Positions 8,808-18,400 of a stretch of DNA of 64,000 bases are shown here, one piece after another. The notes under the pieces were generated by a model that was not told where the DNA came from, did not search any database, and saw only the letters and a program-made list of their open reading frames with translations. The DNA comes from Thalassospiraceae bacterium LMO-JJ14 (GTDB lineage Bacteria; Pseudomonadota; Alphaproteobacteria; Rhodospirillales; Casp-alpha2), in NCBI GenBank assembly GCA_021555105.2, contig CP134604.1, positions 1,984,001 to 2,048,000 on the forward strand, in the 5' to 3' direction. Both the position numbers and the translations under genes were made by a program. The number at the start of each line of letters is the position of its first letter. The first letter of the stretch is position 1.

Positions 8808-10336
8808 ATTTGTCGTCTCGTATTCCCAGCGTGAAGCCGGTCAAACGCATGCCACGGCGCATGCCGAAAATTCTATTGGCCGGTTTGCTGGGCGTGCTTC
8901 TGTTTTCGGTGATTACGGCTTGCGTAACGAACCAGTCAGCCATCGGCCGTGTCGTTATGGCGATGAACGAGGGGGCCAGTCAGCTCCCTGAAGTTACGCG
9001 TCATGAACTTGAGCGGTTTGCCCGTGTATATGACACCTATGTCGTCGATGCATCGGATCGTGAACGGCTGGATTATTTTAACTTTGCCTACCGGCGGGTA
9101 CGGGCCAATTATGTTTATGAGATCGATGATGCCAAGCTAATCAATGAAGCCATAGCCGGGGTCAAGGAACAGAAGGACGAGCCGGGCACTATGCCTGCGG
9201 AAAAGGTCGTCGAAAATGCCTTGCACCGTATGCTGAAGGGGCTCGACCCGCATTCGAGTTATTTGAATGCCGAAGAATTCCGCGACAGCTTTGCCAGCAC
9301 CAAGGGTGAATTCGGCGGGTTGGGAATCCAGATCACAATGGAAAACGATCTGGTTAAGGTCATTGCCCCGATAGAGGATACCCCGGCTGAGCGGGCGGGT
9401 ATTCTGGCCGGCGATCTGATCACTCATTGCGATGGCATTGCGATAAAGGGCAAAAGCCTGCGCGACGCCGTTCGCATGATGCGTGGCAAGCCCGGCGAAG
9501 CGATGACCGTCACCGTGCGCCGCTCGGGTGTTGAAGATTTTGACATCCGCATTGTCAGGGACATCATTGAGGTGAAATCAGTCAGGTATCGTATCGAAGG
9601 CGATATCGGTTATATCCGCATCACGCGGTTCAATGAAAAAACCAAGGAAGGCATCAATGCCGCGCTGAATGACATCACCGAGAAAATGGGTGCTGGATTG
9701 CGCGGCGTCGTTGTCGATCTCAGAAACAATCCTGGCGGTTTGTTGAACCAGTCCGTGATCGTCGCTGACGCTTTTCTTGAAGAGGGCAAGATTGTTGCCA
9801 TCAAGGGCCGCGACGGTCGTGATGAACGGGCGTTCTATGCCGATCCGGGTGATGCCCTTGCAGGCGTGCCGATGGTTGTGCTGGTCAATCAAGGCTCGGC
9901 ATCGGCATCCGAGATTGTCGCAAGTGCGCTGCAGTATCATGGCCGGGCGATCATTATGGGGCGGCGGACGTTCGGCAAAGGGTCCGTCCAGACGATTATG
10001 CCGATGCCGCTGGAAGGCGCGCTGCGGCTAACCACGGCGTTGTATTATTCGCCGGCCAATCAGACGTTGCAGGCTTTGGGCGTCATGCCGGACATAAACA
10101 TCTATACGGATGCAGATGTCGACAATCCGGAAGCAGCCACGCGCGAAGCGGATTTGCCGGGTGCTATTCCGGCACAGGTTAACAGCCTTAAACGTCGAGA
10201 GCCTCGGATCGCGGAAGCGAAGTGCCCGGAAATCGGCGAAGCCAAGGATCGTATGCTCGGCTGCGCGATTGAATACCTCCATGCTGCAAGCGGGCAGGCA
10301 TTTCTGAAACGCTACATTCCCGCTGGGCAGAGTTAG
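8804..10336 (+). CDS. C-terminal processing protease, S41 family, PDZ-containing (CtpA type), predicted lipoprotein
   Basis: The N-terminus is a signal sequence ending in ITAC, a plausible lipobox, so the protein may be anchored by lipid in the periplasm. A domain around residues 130-240 has the PDZ pattern (GEFGGLGIQI, then GD-I-x-x-DG). The C-terminal half has the S41 catalytic core: NPGG, N-x-G-S-A-S-A-S-E-I (nucleophile serine) and FGKGSVQ (general-base lysine). It trims C-termini of periplasmic or membrane proteins. The longest start is a TTG at 8804 that overlaps the previous stop and has AAGGA three bases upstream; ATGs at 8849 and 8861 keep the signal peptide and are alternatives. It is probably cotranscribed with the DHH gene. 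Confidence 0.9.
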   Translation: MNLSSRIPSVKPVKRMPRRMPKILLAGLLGVLLFSVITACVTNQSAIGRVVMAMNEGASQLPEVTRHELERFARVYDTYVVDASDRERLDYFNFAYRRVRANYVYEIDDAKLINEAIAGVKEQKDEPGTMPAEKVVENALHRMLKGLDPHSSYLNAEEFRDSFASTKGEFGGLGIQITMENDLVKVIAPIEDTPAERAGILAGDLITHCDGIAIKGKSLRDAVRMMRGKPGEAMTVTVRRSGVEDFDIRIVRDIIEVKSVRYRIEGDIGYIRITRFNEKTKEGINAALNDITEKMGAGLRGVVVDLRNNPGGLLNQSVIVADAFLEEGKIVAIKGRDGRDERAFYADPGDALAGVPMVVLVNQGSASASEIVASALQYHGRAIIMGRRTFGKGSVQTIMPMPLEGALRLTTALYYSPANQTLQALGVMPDINIYTDADVDNPEAATREADLPGAIPAQVNSLKRREPRIAEAKCPEIGEAKDRMLGCAIEYLHAASGQAFLKRYIPAGQS

Positions 10337-10454
10337 GTTCTTTCTCAGACCGCTAACTCATGGGGGTTCCACCCGCGACCGACGTCCATGTGACGAAGCC
10401 GGGTTCTGTAACGCACAGTAAGCCTGAGCGATTTCGCGGCGGCGCAAACAATCA

Positions 10455-10564
10455 TCAAAATATGTTAATGTTACAATTATTATTAATTAGACTAATGAAT
10501 AAACTTTTGGCAAAACCCTATGAAAGTTTTGATCCAGCACATTTATTATAGAAAGAGGATGCCC
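10455..10564 (+). promoter_or_regulatory. AT-rich leader with overlapping short inverted repeats upstream of soeABC
   Basis: The 10337-10564 stretch holds no recognisable protein gene; its second half turns sharply AT-rich. Within it AAACTTT (10501-10507) pairs with AAAGTTT (10523-10529), and CAAAAC (10511-10516) pairs with GTTTTG (10526-10531). These two stems share an arm and are mutually exclusive. AATAAA (10498-10503) and TTTATT (10542-10547) could enclose them. This is where the soe promoter and leader should lie, but AT-rich DNA gives such pairs by chance and no known riboswitch is recognised. Confidence 0.3.
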
Positions 10565-10741
10565 ATGTTCGGTGCCGCCCCGTTTTTTTTACCGTCAAAG
10601 ATACGCATGAAAATTTTGGCATCTGTTCGTTATATTATGGGCGGCTATCAGCCCAGCCGCACGTATATGCGCGGAGAGGGGCCGGCATGCCGAAAGGCAG
10701 CGTCCCGAAATGACGGTAACGACGCTGGTAGCATGGCATGA
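10565..10741 (+). CDS. Possible 58-residue small ORF translationally coupled to soeA
   Basis: An AAAGAGG Shine-Dalgarno at 10552-10558 sits 6 bases before this ATG, a better ribosome site than soeA itself has. The frame ends in a 4-base ATGA overlap with soeA at 10738-10741. The predicted peptide is short, basic and mildly hydrophobic, with no recognised domain or Tat motif. It could be a leader whose translation delivers ribosomes to soeA, or a chance frame. Conservation in relatives would decide. Confidence 0.35.
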   Translation: MFGAAPFFLPSKIRMKILASVRYIMGGYQPSRTYMRGEGPACRKAASRNDGNDAGSMA

Positions 10742-13611
10742 GTGGTCGGGATAACGTAGTCGATACGTCCCCCGCGGTTGCCGACGAGATTAAAACCACG
10801 ACGTGCTACATGTGTGCCTGCCGTTGTGGCATTAAGGTGCACCTGAAAGACGGCCAAATCCGTTATATCCAGGGCAATAAAGATCATCCAATCAACCGAG
10901 GCGTTTTGTGTGCCAAGGGATCTGCCGGGATCATGACGCAGCATTCACCTGCGAAGCTGACGAAACCGTTAAAGCGTGTCGGCCCCCGCGGCTCGGGGGA
11001 ATTCGCCGAAATCGAATGGGATGAGGCGCTGGAAATCGCCAGCGACTGGCTGGGACGCATCCGCGATACGGACCCGAAGAAACTGGCGTTTTTCACCGGC
11101 CGCGATCAGTCGCAATCGTTGACCGGCTGGTGGGCTAGTCAGTTCGGCACACCCAACCACGCTGCGCACGGCGGCTTCTGTTCCGTGAACATGGCGGCGG
11201 CCGGACTGTATTCGATTGGCGGGTCGTTCTGGGAGTTCGGCGAGCCGGATTGGGGCCGCGCGAAATATTTCCTTATGTTCGGTGTCGCCGAAGATCACGA
11301 TTCCAACCCGATCAAAATGGGGCTCAGCAAGCTCAAGAACCGGGGCGCCAAGTTCGTTTCCGTCAATCCTGTGCGTACCGGTTACTCCGCCATCGCCGAT
11401 GAATGGCTGGGTATCAAGCCGGGTACGGACGGTTTGTTCGTCATGTCGCTGATCCATGAACTCCTCAGAACCGGCAATATCGACGAGCAATATCTGGCGA
11501 CGTATTCAAATGCGGCGTGGCTGGTCATTCAGAATCCTGGCGATGCCGATGATGGTCTGTTCGCCCGCGATGAAGAGGGGAACCCACTGGTCTGGGACGG
11601 CGAGAAGAAAGCTTGTGTTTCGGCCATGGATATCTCGGCGCACCCGGTACTGGCCGGGAATGTGACGTTGGAAGACGGTCGCGCTTGTATGCCGTCATTC
11701 CAGTTGATGGCAGCGCGCTATCTCGATGCAAAATATGCCCCGGAAGCGGTTGCGGAGCAGACGGGCATTCCGGCTGAAACCATCCGCCGGATTGCCGCCG
11801 AGATCGCACATGTTGCCTTCAAGGAAAGTATCGAAATCAATACCCCTTGGGTCGATGCGTATGGACGAAAACATGACAAGTTCGTCGGCCGCCCCGTTGC
11901 CATGCATGCCATGCGCGGAATTTCCGCACACTCGAACGGCTTTCATACATGCCGTGCCATACATCTGTTACAGACCCTTATCGGCAGCGTCGATTGCCCG
12001 GGTGGCTTCAGGAACAAACCACCGTTTCCGAAGGCGATCCCGCCGGCGCTCAAGCCAGCTGGCAAGCCCGGTACGGTGCACGCGGGGCAACCACTCGGCG
12101 GACCGCCGCTTGGATTTCCGACCGGTCCCGAAGATCTGATCGTCGATAGCGAAGGCAAGCCCGGCCGCATCGACAAGGCGTTCTCGTGGGAGTTTCCGCT
12201 GTCCTCGCATGGATTGATGCATATGGTCATCAGCAATGCATGGAAGGGTGATCCATACCCGATCGATACCCTGTTCATGTTTATGGCCAACATGAGCTGG
12301 AATTCGTCGATGAACACATCCGGCACCATCGAGATGTTGACCGATGTCGATGAACAAACGGGAGAGTATAAAATTCCTCGGATCATTTATTCCGATGCTT
12401 ATTATTCGGAAATGATCCCCTATGCAGATCTGGTGCTTCCGGATACCACATATCTGGAGCGCTGGGACTGTATTTCGCTTCTCGACCGTCCGATTTGCGA
12501 AGCCGATGCGGCGCAGGATGCCATTCGTCAACCGATCGTTGAACTTGATCGCGATGTGCGCCCGTTCCAGACCGTGCTACTGGATCTTGGTGCACGGCTC
12601 AAACTGCCGGGCATGACAGATGAGGACGGCAAACCCAAGTATCCGGGCGGTTATCCGGATTACATCGTCAATCATGAACGCGGCCCGGGTATAGGCCCGC
12701 TTGCCGGTTGGCGTGGTGAAGACGGCGATCAACATGGCAAGGGGGCGGTCAACCCAAACCAGTTGGAGAGATATATCGAGAACGGCTGCTTCTGGTCGCA
12801 CCATTTGGATGATGACCAGAAGTTCTTCAAGTTCGCCAACAAGTCTTATTTGGAATGGGCTAAAAGTGTCGGCTTCATCGGCAGCAGTGAACCTATTGTG
12901 CTGCAGATATATTCCGAGGTTATGCAGAAGTTCCGCAATGCCGCACGTGGTCATGGCGATATCCAGCCGCCGGAACGTGAACGCGCGCGTATCGATGCTT
13001 ATTTCGACCCGATGCCGATCTGGTATCCGCCGTTTGAGCATTCTATGATCGATCTCGACCAGTATCCGATGCATGCGCTGACACAGCGGCCAATGCATAT
13101 GTACCATTCATGGGGTTCGCAGAACGCATGGCTGCGGCAGATTACCAATTCCAACAAATTGTATATGAACGCTGACGCCGCGGCAGAGCTTGAGATCAAG
13201 GACAACGACTGGGCCTGGGTTGAAAGCTATCACGGTCGCATCCGTGTCCAGGTAGCTTTGATGGAGGGCGTTGAATCCTCGACAGTCTGGACCTGGAATG
13301 CCATCGGTAAACGCTCGGGGGCGTGGAATCTGGACAATGATGCGGGCGAATCAAAGAAAGGCTTCCTGCTCAATCATGTGATATCAGAGCTATTGCCGCC
13401 ACGCGAAGACGGGTATCGGTACGCCAATGCCGATCCGGTAACGGGACAGGCGGCGTGGTACGATCTCAGGGTTCGGGTCCGCAAGGCCGAAGCGGCGGAA
13501 GAGGCCGAGAGTTTCCCGCAGTTCGAGCCGACTCATAAGCCGGCCGGGCTCAAGTCGGTACCGGTTAAGCTGAGGTATGGCGCGGACTTCCGGAAAGGGC
13601 GCACGTCATGA
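10738..13611 (+). CDS. soeA: Sulfite dehydrogenase (quinone), molybdopterin catalytic subunit SoeA
   Basis: A 957-residue molybdopterin oxidoreductase of the DMSO reductase family (PsrA/PhsA/SoeA branch). Cys23, Cys26, Cys30 and Cys58 form the C-x2-C-x3-C-x27-C site for the N-terminal 4Fe-4S cluster. Cys148 in an HGGFCSVN context is a likely Mo ligand. The protein starts directly with the cluster domain and has no twin-arginine signal, as known for SoeA, which works on the cytoplasmic side, unlike periplasmic polysulfide or thiosulfate reductases. With SoeB and SoeC it oxidises sulfite to sulfate and passes electrons to quinone. The start ATG overlaps a small upstream frame. The three subunits are tightly linked (4-base overlap with soeB). 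A related tetrathionate- or DMSO-type substrate cannot be fully excluded. Confidence 0.85.
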   Translation: MSGRDNVVDTSPAVADEIKTTTCYMCACRCGIKVHLKDGQIRYIQGNKDHPINRGVLCAKGSAGIMTQHSPAKLTKPLKRVGPRGSGEFAEIEWDEALEIASDWLGRIRDTDPKKLAFFTGRDQSQSLTGWWASQFGTPNHAAHGGFCSVNMAAAGLYSIGGSFWEFGEPDWGRAKYFLMFGVAEDHDSNPIKMGLSKLKNRGAKFVSVNPVRTGYSAIADEWLGIKPGTDGLFVMSLIHELLRTGNIDEQYLATYSNAAWLVIQNPGDADDGLFARDEEGNPLVWDGEKKACVSAMDISAHPVLAGNVTLEDGRACMPSFQLMAARYLDAKYAPEAVAEQTGIPAETIRRIAAEIAHVAFKESIEINTPWVDAYGRKHDKFVGRPVAMHAMRGISAHSNGFHTCRAIHLLQTLIGSVDCPGGFRNKPPFPKAIPPALKPAGKPGTVHAGQPLGGPPLGFPTGPEDLIVDSEGKPGRIDKAFSWEFPLSSHGLMHMVISNAWKGDPYPIDTLFMFMANMSWNSSMNTSGTIEMLTDVDEQTGEYKIPRIIYSDAYYSEMIPYADLVLPDTTYLERWDCISLLDRPICEADAAQDAIRQPIVELDRDVRPFQTVLLDLGARLKLPGMTDEDGKPKYPGGYPDYIVNHERGPGIGPLAGWRGEDGDQHGKGAVNPNQLERYIENGCFWSHHLDDDQKFFKFANKSYLEWAKSVGFIGSSEPIVLQIYSEVMQKFRNAARGHGDIQPPERERARIDAYFDPMPIWYPPFEHSMIDLDQYPMHALTQRPMHMYHSWGSQNAWLRQITNSNKLYMNADAAAELEIKDNDWAWVESYHGRIRVQVALMEGVESSTVWTWNAIGKRSGAWNLDNDAGESKKGFLLNHVISELLPPREDGYRYANADPVTGQAAWYDLRVRVRKAEAAEEAESFPQFEPTHKPAGLKSVPVKLRYGADFRKGRTS

Positions 13612-14354
13612 CGATGCTGCCCGCCACGACGCAAAAGAAACTCGGCCTGGTCATTGATCTGGATATCTGCGTCGGGTGCCATGCCTGTGCTGTAAACTGC
13701 AAGGAATGGAACTCCGGCGGCCATGCTGCGCCGCTGACCGATAAAGACCCGTACGGCGCGAAGCCGATCGGTGTATGGTTCAACCGCATCCATACCTTTG
13801 AAGCCTCTCCCGGAGAGGGGGAGCCATCGCGGACGGTGCATTTTCCAAAATCTTGTCTGCATTGCGAGGACGCGGCCTGTGTCACTGTTTGCCCGACCGG
13901 CGCCAGTTTCAAGCGCGAGGAAGACGGCATCGTGCTTGTCAACGAGAGCAAGTGCATCGGTTGCAAGTTATGCAGTTGGGCTTGCCCTTATGGCGCTCGT
14001 GAGTACGACGCCGACGAAGGTGTGATGAAGAAGTGCACGCTTTGCATTGACCGGATATATAATGAGAACATGGATCAAGTAGATCGAGTGCCGGCGTGTG
14101 TATCCACGTGTCCGGCCAGTGCCCGGCATTTCGGCGATTTCAGCGATCCTGATTCCGCCGTATCCAAGCTTGTCGCCGAGCGCCAAGGGTACGACCTGAT
14201 GGCAGAAATGGGCTACAAGCCGACCAATAAATATTTGCCACCACGTCCACGCCGCAACAAGGCGGACGAAAATGGTATGCCGAATGAATTGCCAGCTACT
14301 CCCGGTGCCGACAACCCGATCCTGCGTTGGATCGACCGCGCGCTTTCGAGGTAA
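13608..14354 (+). CDS. soeB: Sulfite dehydrogenase iron-sulfur subunit SoeB
   Basis: A 248-residue ferredoxin-like electron-transfer subunit with four 4Fe-4S cysteine groups: C21-V-G-C-H-A-C with C31, a CLHCEDAACVTVCP group, a CIGCKLCSWACP group, and a CTLC group with a later CVSTCP. This is the DmsB/NrfC/PsrB pattern. It carries electrons from the SoeA molybdenum centre to the membrane subunit. The start overlaps the soeA stop by ATGA, which implies translational coupling. No signal sequence is present, consistent with a cytoplasmic complex. Confidence 0.88.
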   Translation: MTMLPATTQKKLGLVIDLDICVGCHACAVNCKEWNSGGHAAPLTDKDPYGAKPIGVWFNRIHTFEASPGEGEPSRTVHFPKSCLHCEDAACVTVCPTGASFKREEDGIVLVNESKCIGCKLCSWACPYGAREYDADEGVMKKCTLCIDRIYNENMDQVDRVPACVSTCPASARHFGDFSDPDSAVSKLVAERQGYDLMAEMGYKPTNKYLPPRPRRNKADENGMPNELPATPGADNPILRWIDRALSR

Positions 14355-14357
14355 GTC

Positions 14358-15302
14358 ATGCACCCAGCATTTTCCGTTATTTTCTTTACGACGGCATCCG
14401 GCGCCGGTTACGGCATGTTGATCGTCCTCTCGATGATGGCGTCGTGGCAGGTGGTGCCACTGGATAAAACTTTTGGCATTGTCAGTTTGGGGCTAGCATT
14501 TTTGCTTGTGACGTCGGGCTTGCTGTCCTCGATGTTTCATCTCGGTCACCCCGAACGGGCATGGCGGGCGCTGACGCAATGGCGTTCAAGCTGGCTGTCA
14601 CGCGAAGGGGGGCTGTCCGTCCTGACGTACGTTCCTTGGTTTGCACTGGCCTATTTCTGGATTGTCGAGGGTGACTTGTCCGGGCTCGGCGGCATATCGG
14701 CGGGCATGTCCGCAGCGCTGGCATTGGCAACGATTTTTTCAACGGCAATGATATATCGCAGTCTGAAAACGGTACATCAGTGGTCGAACAAGTGGACGGT
14801 CTCGGTATATTTAATTTTGGGGCTTTCATCCGGTGCCGTCTGGGTCGCTGCATTGCTTTCGGTGACGGTTGGGATCGACAAACCATATCTTGCCTTTGCA
14901 GCGGTTAGTCTTCTGGTCGCCTGGCGTGTGAAACGGATGTACTGGCGGTTTATCGATACCACGCAGCACCCTTCAACGCCGAAATCGGCCACCGGGCTCA
15001 AAGGGGAAACGATCCGGCTGCTTGATGGGCCACACACGGAAGAAAACTATCTGCAACAAGAAATGGGCTTCAAGATTGCCCGCAAACATGCCGCGAAATT
15101 GCGCCGCATCGTGCATTTGTGCGCTTTCATGGTGCCGGTGCTGCTGCTGGTGGTGGCCTATCTGTTGAGTGGGCCGTCGGTTGTCGTGGCCTGCTTTGTT
15201 GCCGCAATATGCATGAGTGCCGGTATTGTCGTGGAGCGCTGGCTTTTCTTTGCCGAAGCGCGCCATGTGGTATCGCTGTATTATGGTGCAGAAACGGCCT
15301 GA
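14358..15302 (+). CDS. soeC: Sulfite dehydrogenase membrane anchor SoeC (DmsC-type)
   Basis: A 314-residue integral membrane protein with about eight hydrophobic helices. The N-terminus (HPAFSVIFFTTASGAGYG) and the SSMFHLGHPERAWRAL segment are typical of DmsC-family anchors, and the DmsC rather than NrfD type of anchor is the one known in SoeABC. It anchors SoeAB to the inner membrane and reduces quinone. It starts 3 bases after soeB ends, completing the operon. A perfect inverted repeat follows 3 bases after its stop. Confidence 0.86.
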   Translation: MHPAFSVIFFTTASGAGYGMLIVLSMMASWQVVPLDKTFGIVSLGLAFLLVTSGLLSSMFHLGHPERAWRALTQWRSSWLSREGGLSVLTYVPWFALAYFWIVEGDLSGLGGISAGMSAALALATIFSTAMIYRSLKTVHQWSNKWTVSVYLILGLSSGAVWVAALLSVTVGIDKPYLAFAAVSLLVAWRVKRMYWRFIDTTQHPSTPKSATGLKGETIRLLDGPHTEENYLQQEMGFKIARKHAAKLRRIVHLCAFMVPVLLLVVAYLLSGPSVVVACFVAAICMSAGIVVERWLFFAEARHVVSLYYGAETA

Positions 15303-15305
15303 ATT

Positions 15306-15325
15306 AAGATCACGATTGTGATCTT
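15306..15325. repeat. Perfect 8-bp inverted repeat between soeC and the giant adhesin gene
   Basis: AAGATCAC and GTGATCTT are exact reverse complements separated by GATT, 3 bases after the soeC stop. No T-run follows, so a classic rho-independent terminator is unlikely; it could be an operator for the downstream adhesin gene or an mRNA hairpin. It is not a clean CRP or FNR box. Confidence 0.6.
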
Positions 15326-15339
15326 GATGCTTGGACATG

Positions 15340-15371
15340 TTGACCGGATGCCGGATTTCGTCGCATATATG
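15340..15371 (+). promoter_or_regulatory. Weak candidate promoter for the giant adhesin gene
   Basis: TTGACC at 15340-15345 followed after 18 bases by CATATA (15364-15369) loosely fits a sigma-70 promoter, and the next 40 bases are very AT-rich. Mismatch to consensus is substantial, so this is only a suggestion. Confidence 0.25.
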
Positions 15372-15451
15372 TCCTTATAAAAGAACAATAATAAATATAT
15401 TCAACCGCAGTGAACGACGAAAAAGCGTTATCGTTCATAGGGTTGCACAAA

Positions 15452-18400
15452 ATGGCTGATGAAATCCTGGCTGGCGGCGAAGCCGTTCAAACCGGTGAAA
15501 ATGCGTTCTCAATTGATGGTTCGCAAACCGGTGATATTAATCTCCCCGAAAATTTATCTGTAGCTGATGCAGATTTCTCCTTTGAAGGAGGCGATCTCGT
15601 CCTGACCTTCCCGGATGGCACGACCGTCACGGTAGAGGGCTATCAGGACAATCCCAACCCGCCTACGCTGATGTCCGCAGACGGCGCCGAAGTCGGCAGC
15701 GATGTGGTTTCAGCGATGGCCGATGCCGGCGCGCCTGCTGGCGGCGATGCCCCGGCCGGCGAAGGTGCTTTTGGTTTCATTCAGCCGGAACAAGCAGAAG
15801 CAATGCAGGCCGCTGAACAAAGCAGTGGCAACGTTACCGATAGCCCTAATGTGATCACCGGCACGGACGGTGAACCGATCGGCAACATCGAAAGCCTGCA
15901 GGGCGAGGTTTTTGCGATTCGTGTCGATGGAACGCGGGTGCGGCTTGAGCTCGGCGATCAGGTATTCCAGGGTGATATTCTGGAATCCGGCCCGGAAGGG
16001 AACGTCGGTATTCTGCTCGCTGACGAAACCACCTTCGCCATGGGCCCCGAAGGCCGCATGGTTCTTGATGAAATGATTTACGATCCGGCAACCCAGCAAG
16101 GCTCTGTGTCGATGTCGGTGTTGCAGGGCGTGTTTACTTTCGTTTCCGGCCAGGTCGCGAAAACAGACCCCGACGCCATGACCCTCGACACACCGGTCGC
16201 AACCATCGGTATCCGCGGTACGCAGGTCGGTCTCGATATTCGGGATGGCGAAAGCTTGAATGTCCACCTGATGGAAGAACGCTTCGGGTTTGTCGGTGAA
16301 GTCGTCGTCGTCAACGATGCCGGTGTTCAGGTTCTAAACGATGCCAATGCCTTTACCTCAGTAGCCAGTTTTGACGCTGCGCCGTCGCCGTTCCAGATCG
16401 TCGGTATTGAAGACATTCTGTCATCTTATGCCGATGAAACCCTTCGTTTCCTGCCGACCCGCAACAGCGAAGGCGAGCGCACCAGCGCGAATACTTTTGA
16501 TGAGAACCAGGAAGTCGATGGTGAAAATCGTGAATCCCTCGATTTTTTGAATGATTTCCAGACAGATGCCGGTGGGCCGCAAGAACAGACGCCAGCCGAT
16601 ACGATCCGCGTTACAGGCGAACTGCAGGACCTGAATATCATCGAACAGGCGCGCGCCGATTTGAATGACGACAACCCGTTTATTGATGAGGAAAGTGCCA
16701 AACAGGTCAATGAAGCGAAGGCTGAAACTGTTGTCGAAGAAAACGTTGAGGAGATTGTTGAGGACGATGCAACAGTTGTACTTCCGTCCGACATTCAGGA
16801 CCTCATCAACGCCGGTACTCTTAAAGGCGTAACAGTATCCGCTGACGGCAGAACCGTTACGGGCTCTGTTGATGGCGATTTTGACGCGACCGGTCTTGAT
16901 TACACCTTTGTTCTCACGGGCGGCGAAGGCGATAACGTTATTACGACCGGTAGCGGTGACGATACCCTAAGCGGTACGGGAGGCGATGATGTCCTCAATG
17001 GCGGCGCTGGCGACGACACTTTCATCGCTTCGCCGGGCGCTGGCGACGACACCTATATCGGTGGCGAAGGCAATGATACGATCACCTTTGCGGCATCAGA
17101 CGATGATCTGATTATCAACCTCACCAACGGAACGGCCCGTGATGACGCCAATTTCGGCGGGATCGGCAATGACACGATCATCGAGATCGAGAATGTCGTC
17201 GGCGGCAGCGGCGATGACATCATCATCGGCAATGAATTTGCTAACGTCCTCGAAGGCGGAGCCGGCGATGATTTCATTGATGGCCGGGACGGTCAGGACA
17301 CGGCGGTGTTTTCCGGTACTTATGGTCAGTCGACGATTACGATCGTTGATGGCGTGTTACGTGTAACGGGGCCGGACGGCACCGATACTATTGAAAATGT
17401 TGAGAATTTTGCCTTTACCGAAAGCCCCAACATCGTTGTCGGTCTCGAAGACACCGCCATGAGTATCGATATTGTGGACCATTTGCCGGCAGCGGCGAAC
17501 GCGACATCGATTGTGGTGCGTGGTCTACCGGAAGGCGCACAATTGCTGCCTGGCACGGAACTCGAAGACGGCTCCTGGCTGCTCGAAAGTGGCGATCTCG
17601 AAGGGCTTACACTCACAGGCGCAACGAATTCAGCCGAGGATTTCAGTCTCAGCATCAGCGCGTATAACACCGACTATCTCGATGCCGTAACCCAGGCTGC
17701 GGAAAACTATCTGGCAACGCAACTCGATCCGGAAACGGATGAGCCGCTGCAGACGCTTGAGGAATTCCTTGCTGACGGCGGTTCGGTGCTAGAACTCGCA
17801 AACGGCGAGGCGCAAGCATTTCTGACTGGCGAAGCCGGATCGGGGGTGGTTGCTGTCGAGGTCATCGGTATTGTCGATCCGTTCTCGATTACGGTCGATG
17901 GGATAGAACTGACAGCGGATGGCTCGGCATCGTCGATTACCTTTGCTGGCACTGAAGATCAGGAAGTCGCGCTCAACATTGCAGGCGCATTGACGGACAC
18001 CGACGGCAGCGAGGTGATTTCCGTGAGCATCAGCGGTCTGCCGACGCTTGAAGTCCAACAGGTTACTACCCAAGTGCCGTTGCTGGATGAAGAGGGTGAG
18101 CCGCTGTTGGGTGAAGATGACGAGGCGCTTTTCGAAGAGGTCACCTCATGGGAACCGGTCACCGACGACGCAGGCAATACCGTTGGGGCGCACCTTGTTT
18201 ACACGGATGCCGGTGGCAACGACGTTATTCTGCCTGCCAACGATACCGGTACGTACGAACTGACTGGCGCACAACTGAATAACCTGCGACTTGTCGGGGC
18301 TCCGGATGACAGCGCCGATTTCAGCCTTGAAATCACGGCGCAGGTTCAGGATGGCGAATCCACTGCCACCGTTTTCGGTTCGGCCACGGTCGAGCTTGCC

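Noticed and set aside
15306-15325. Inverted repeat read as a CRP or FNR box
   Set aside because: The half-site spacing and orientation (GATCAC then GTGATC) do not match TGTGA-N6-TCACA or TTGAT-N4-ATCAA.
15881-16240. FecR-like domain read as an anti-sigma regulator
   Set aside because: It is embedded in a 4288-residue secreted protein, has no TM helix, and no ECF sigma factor gene is nearby.
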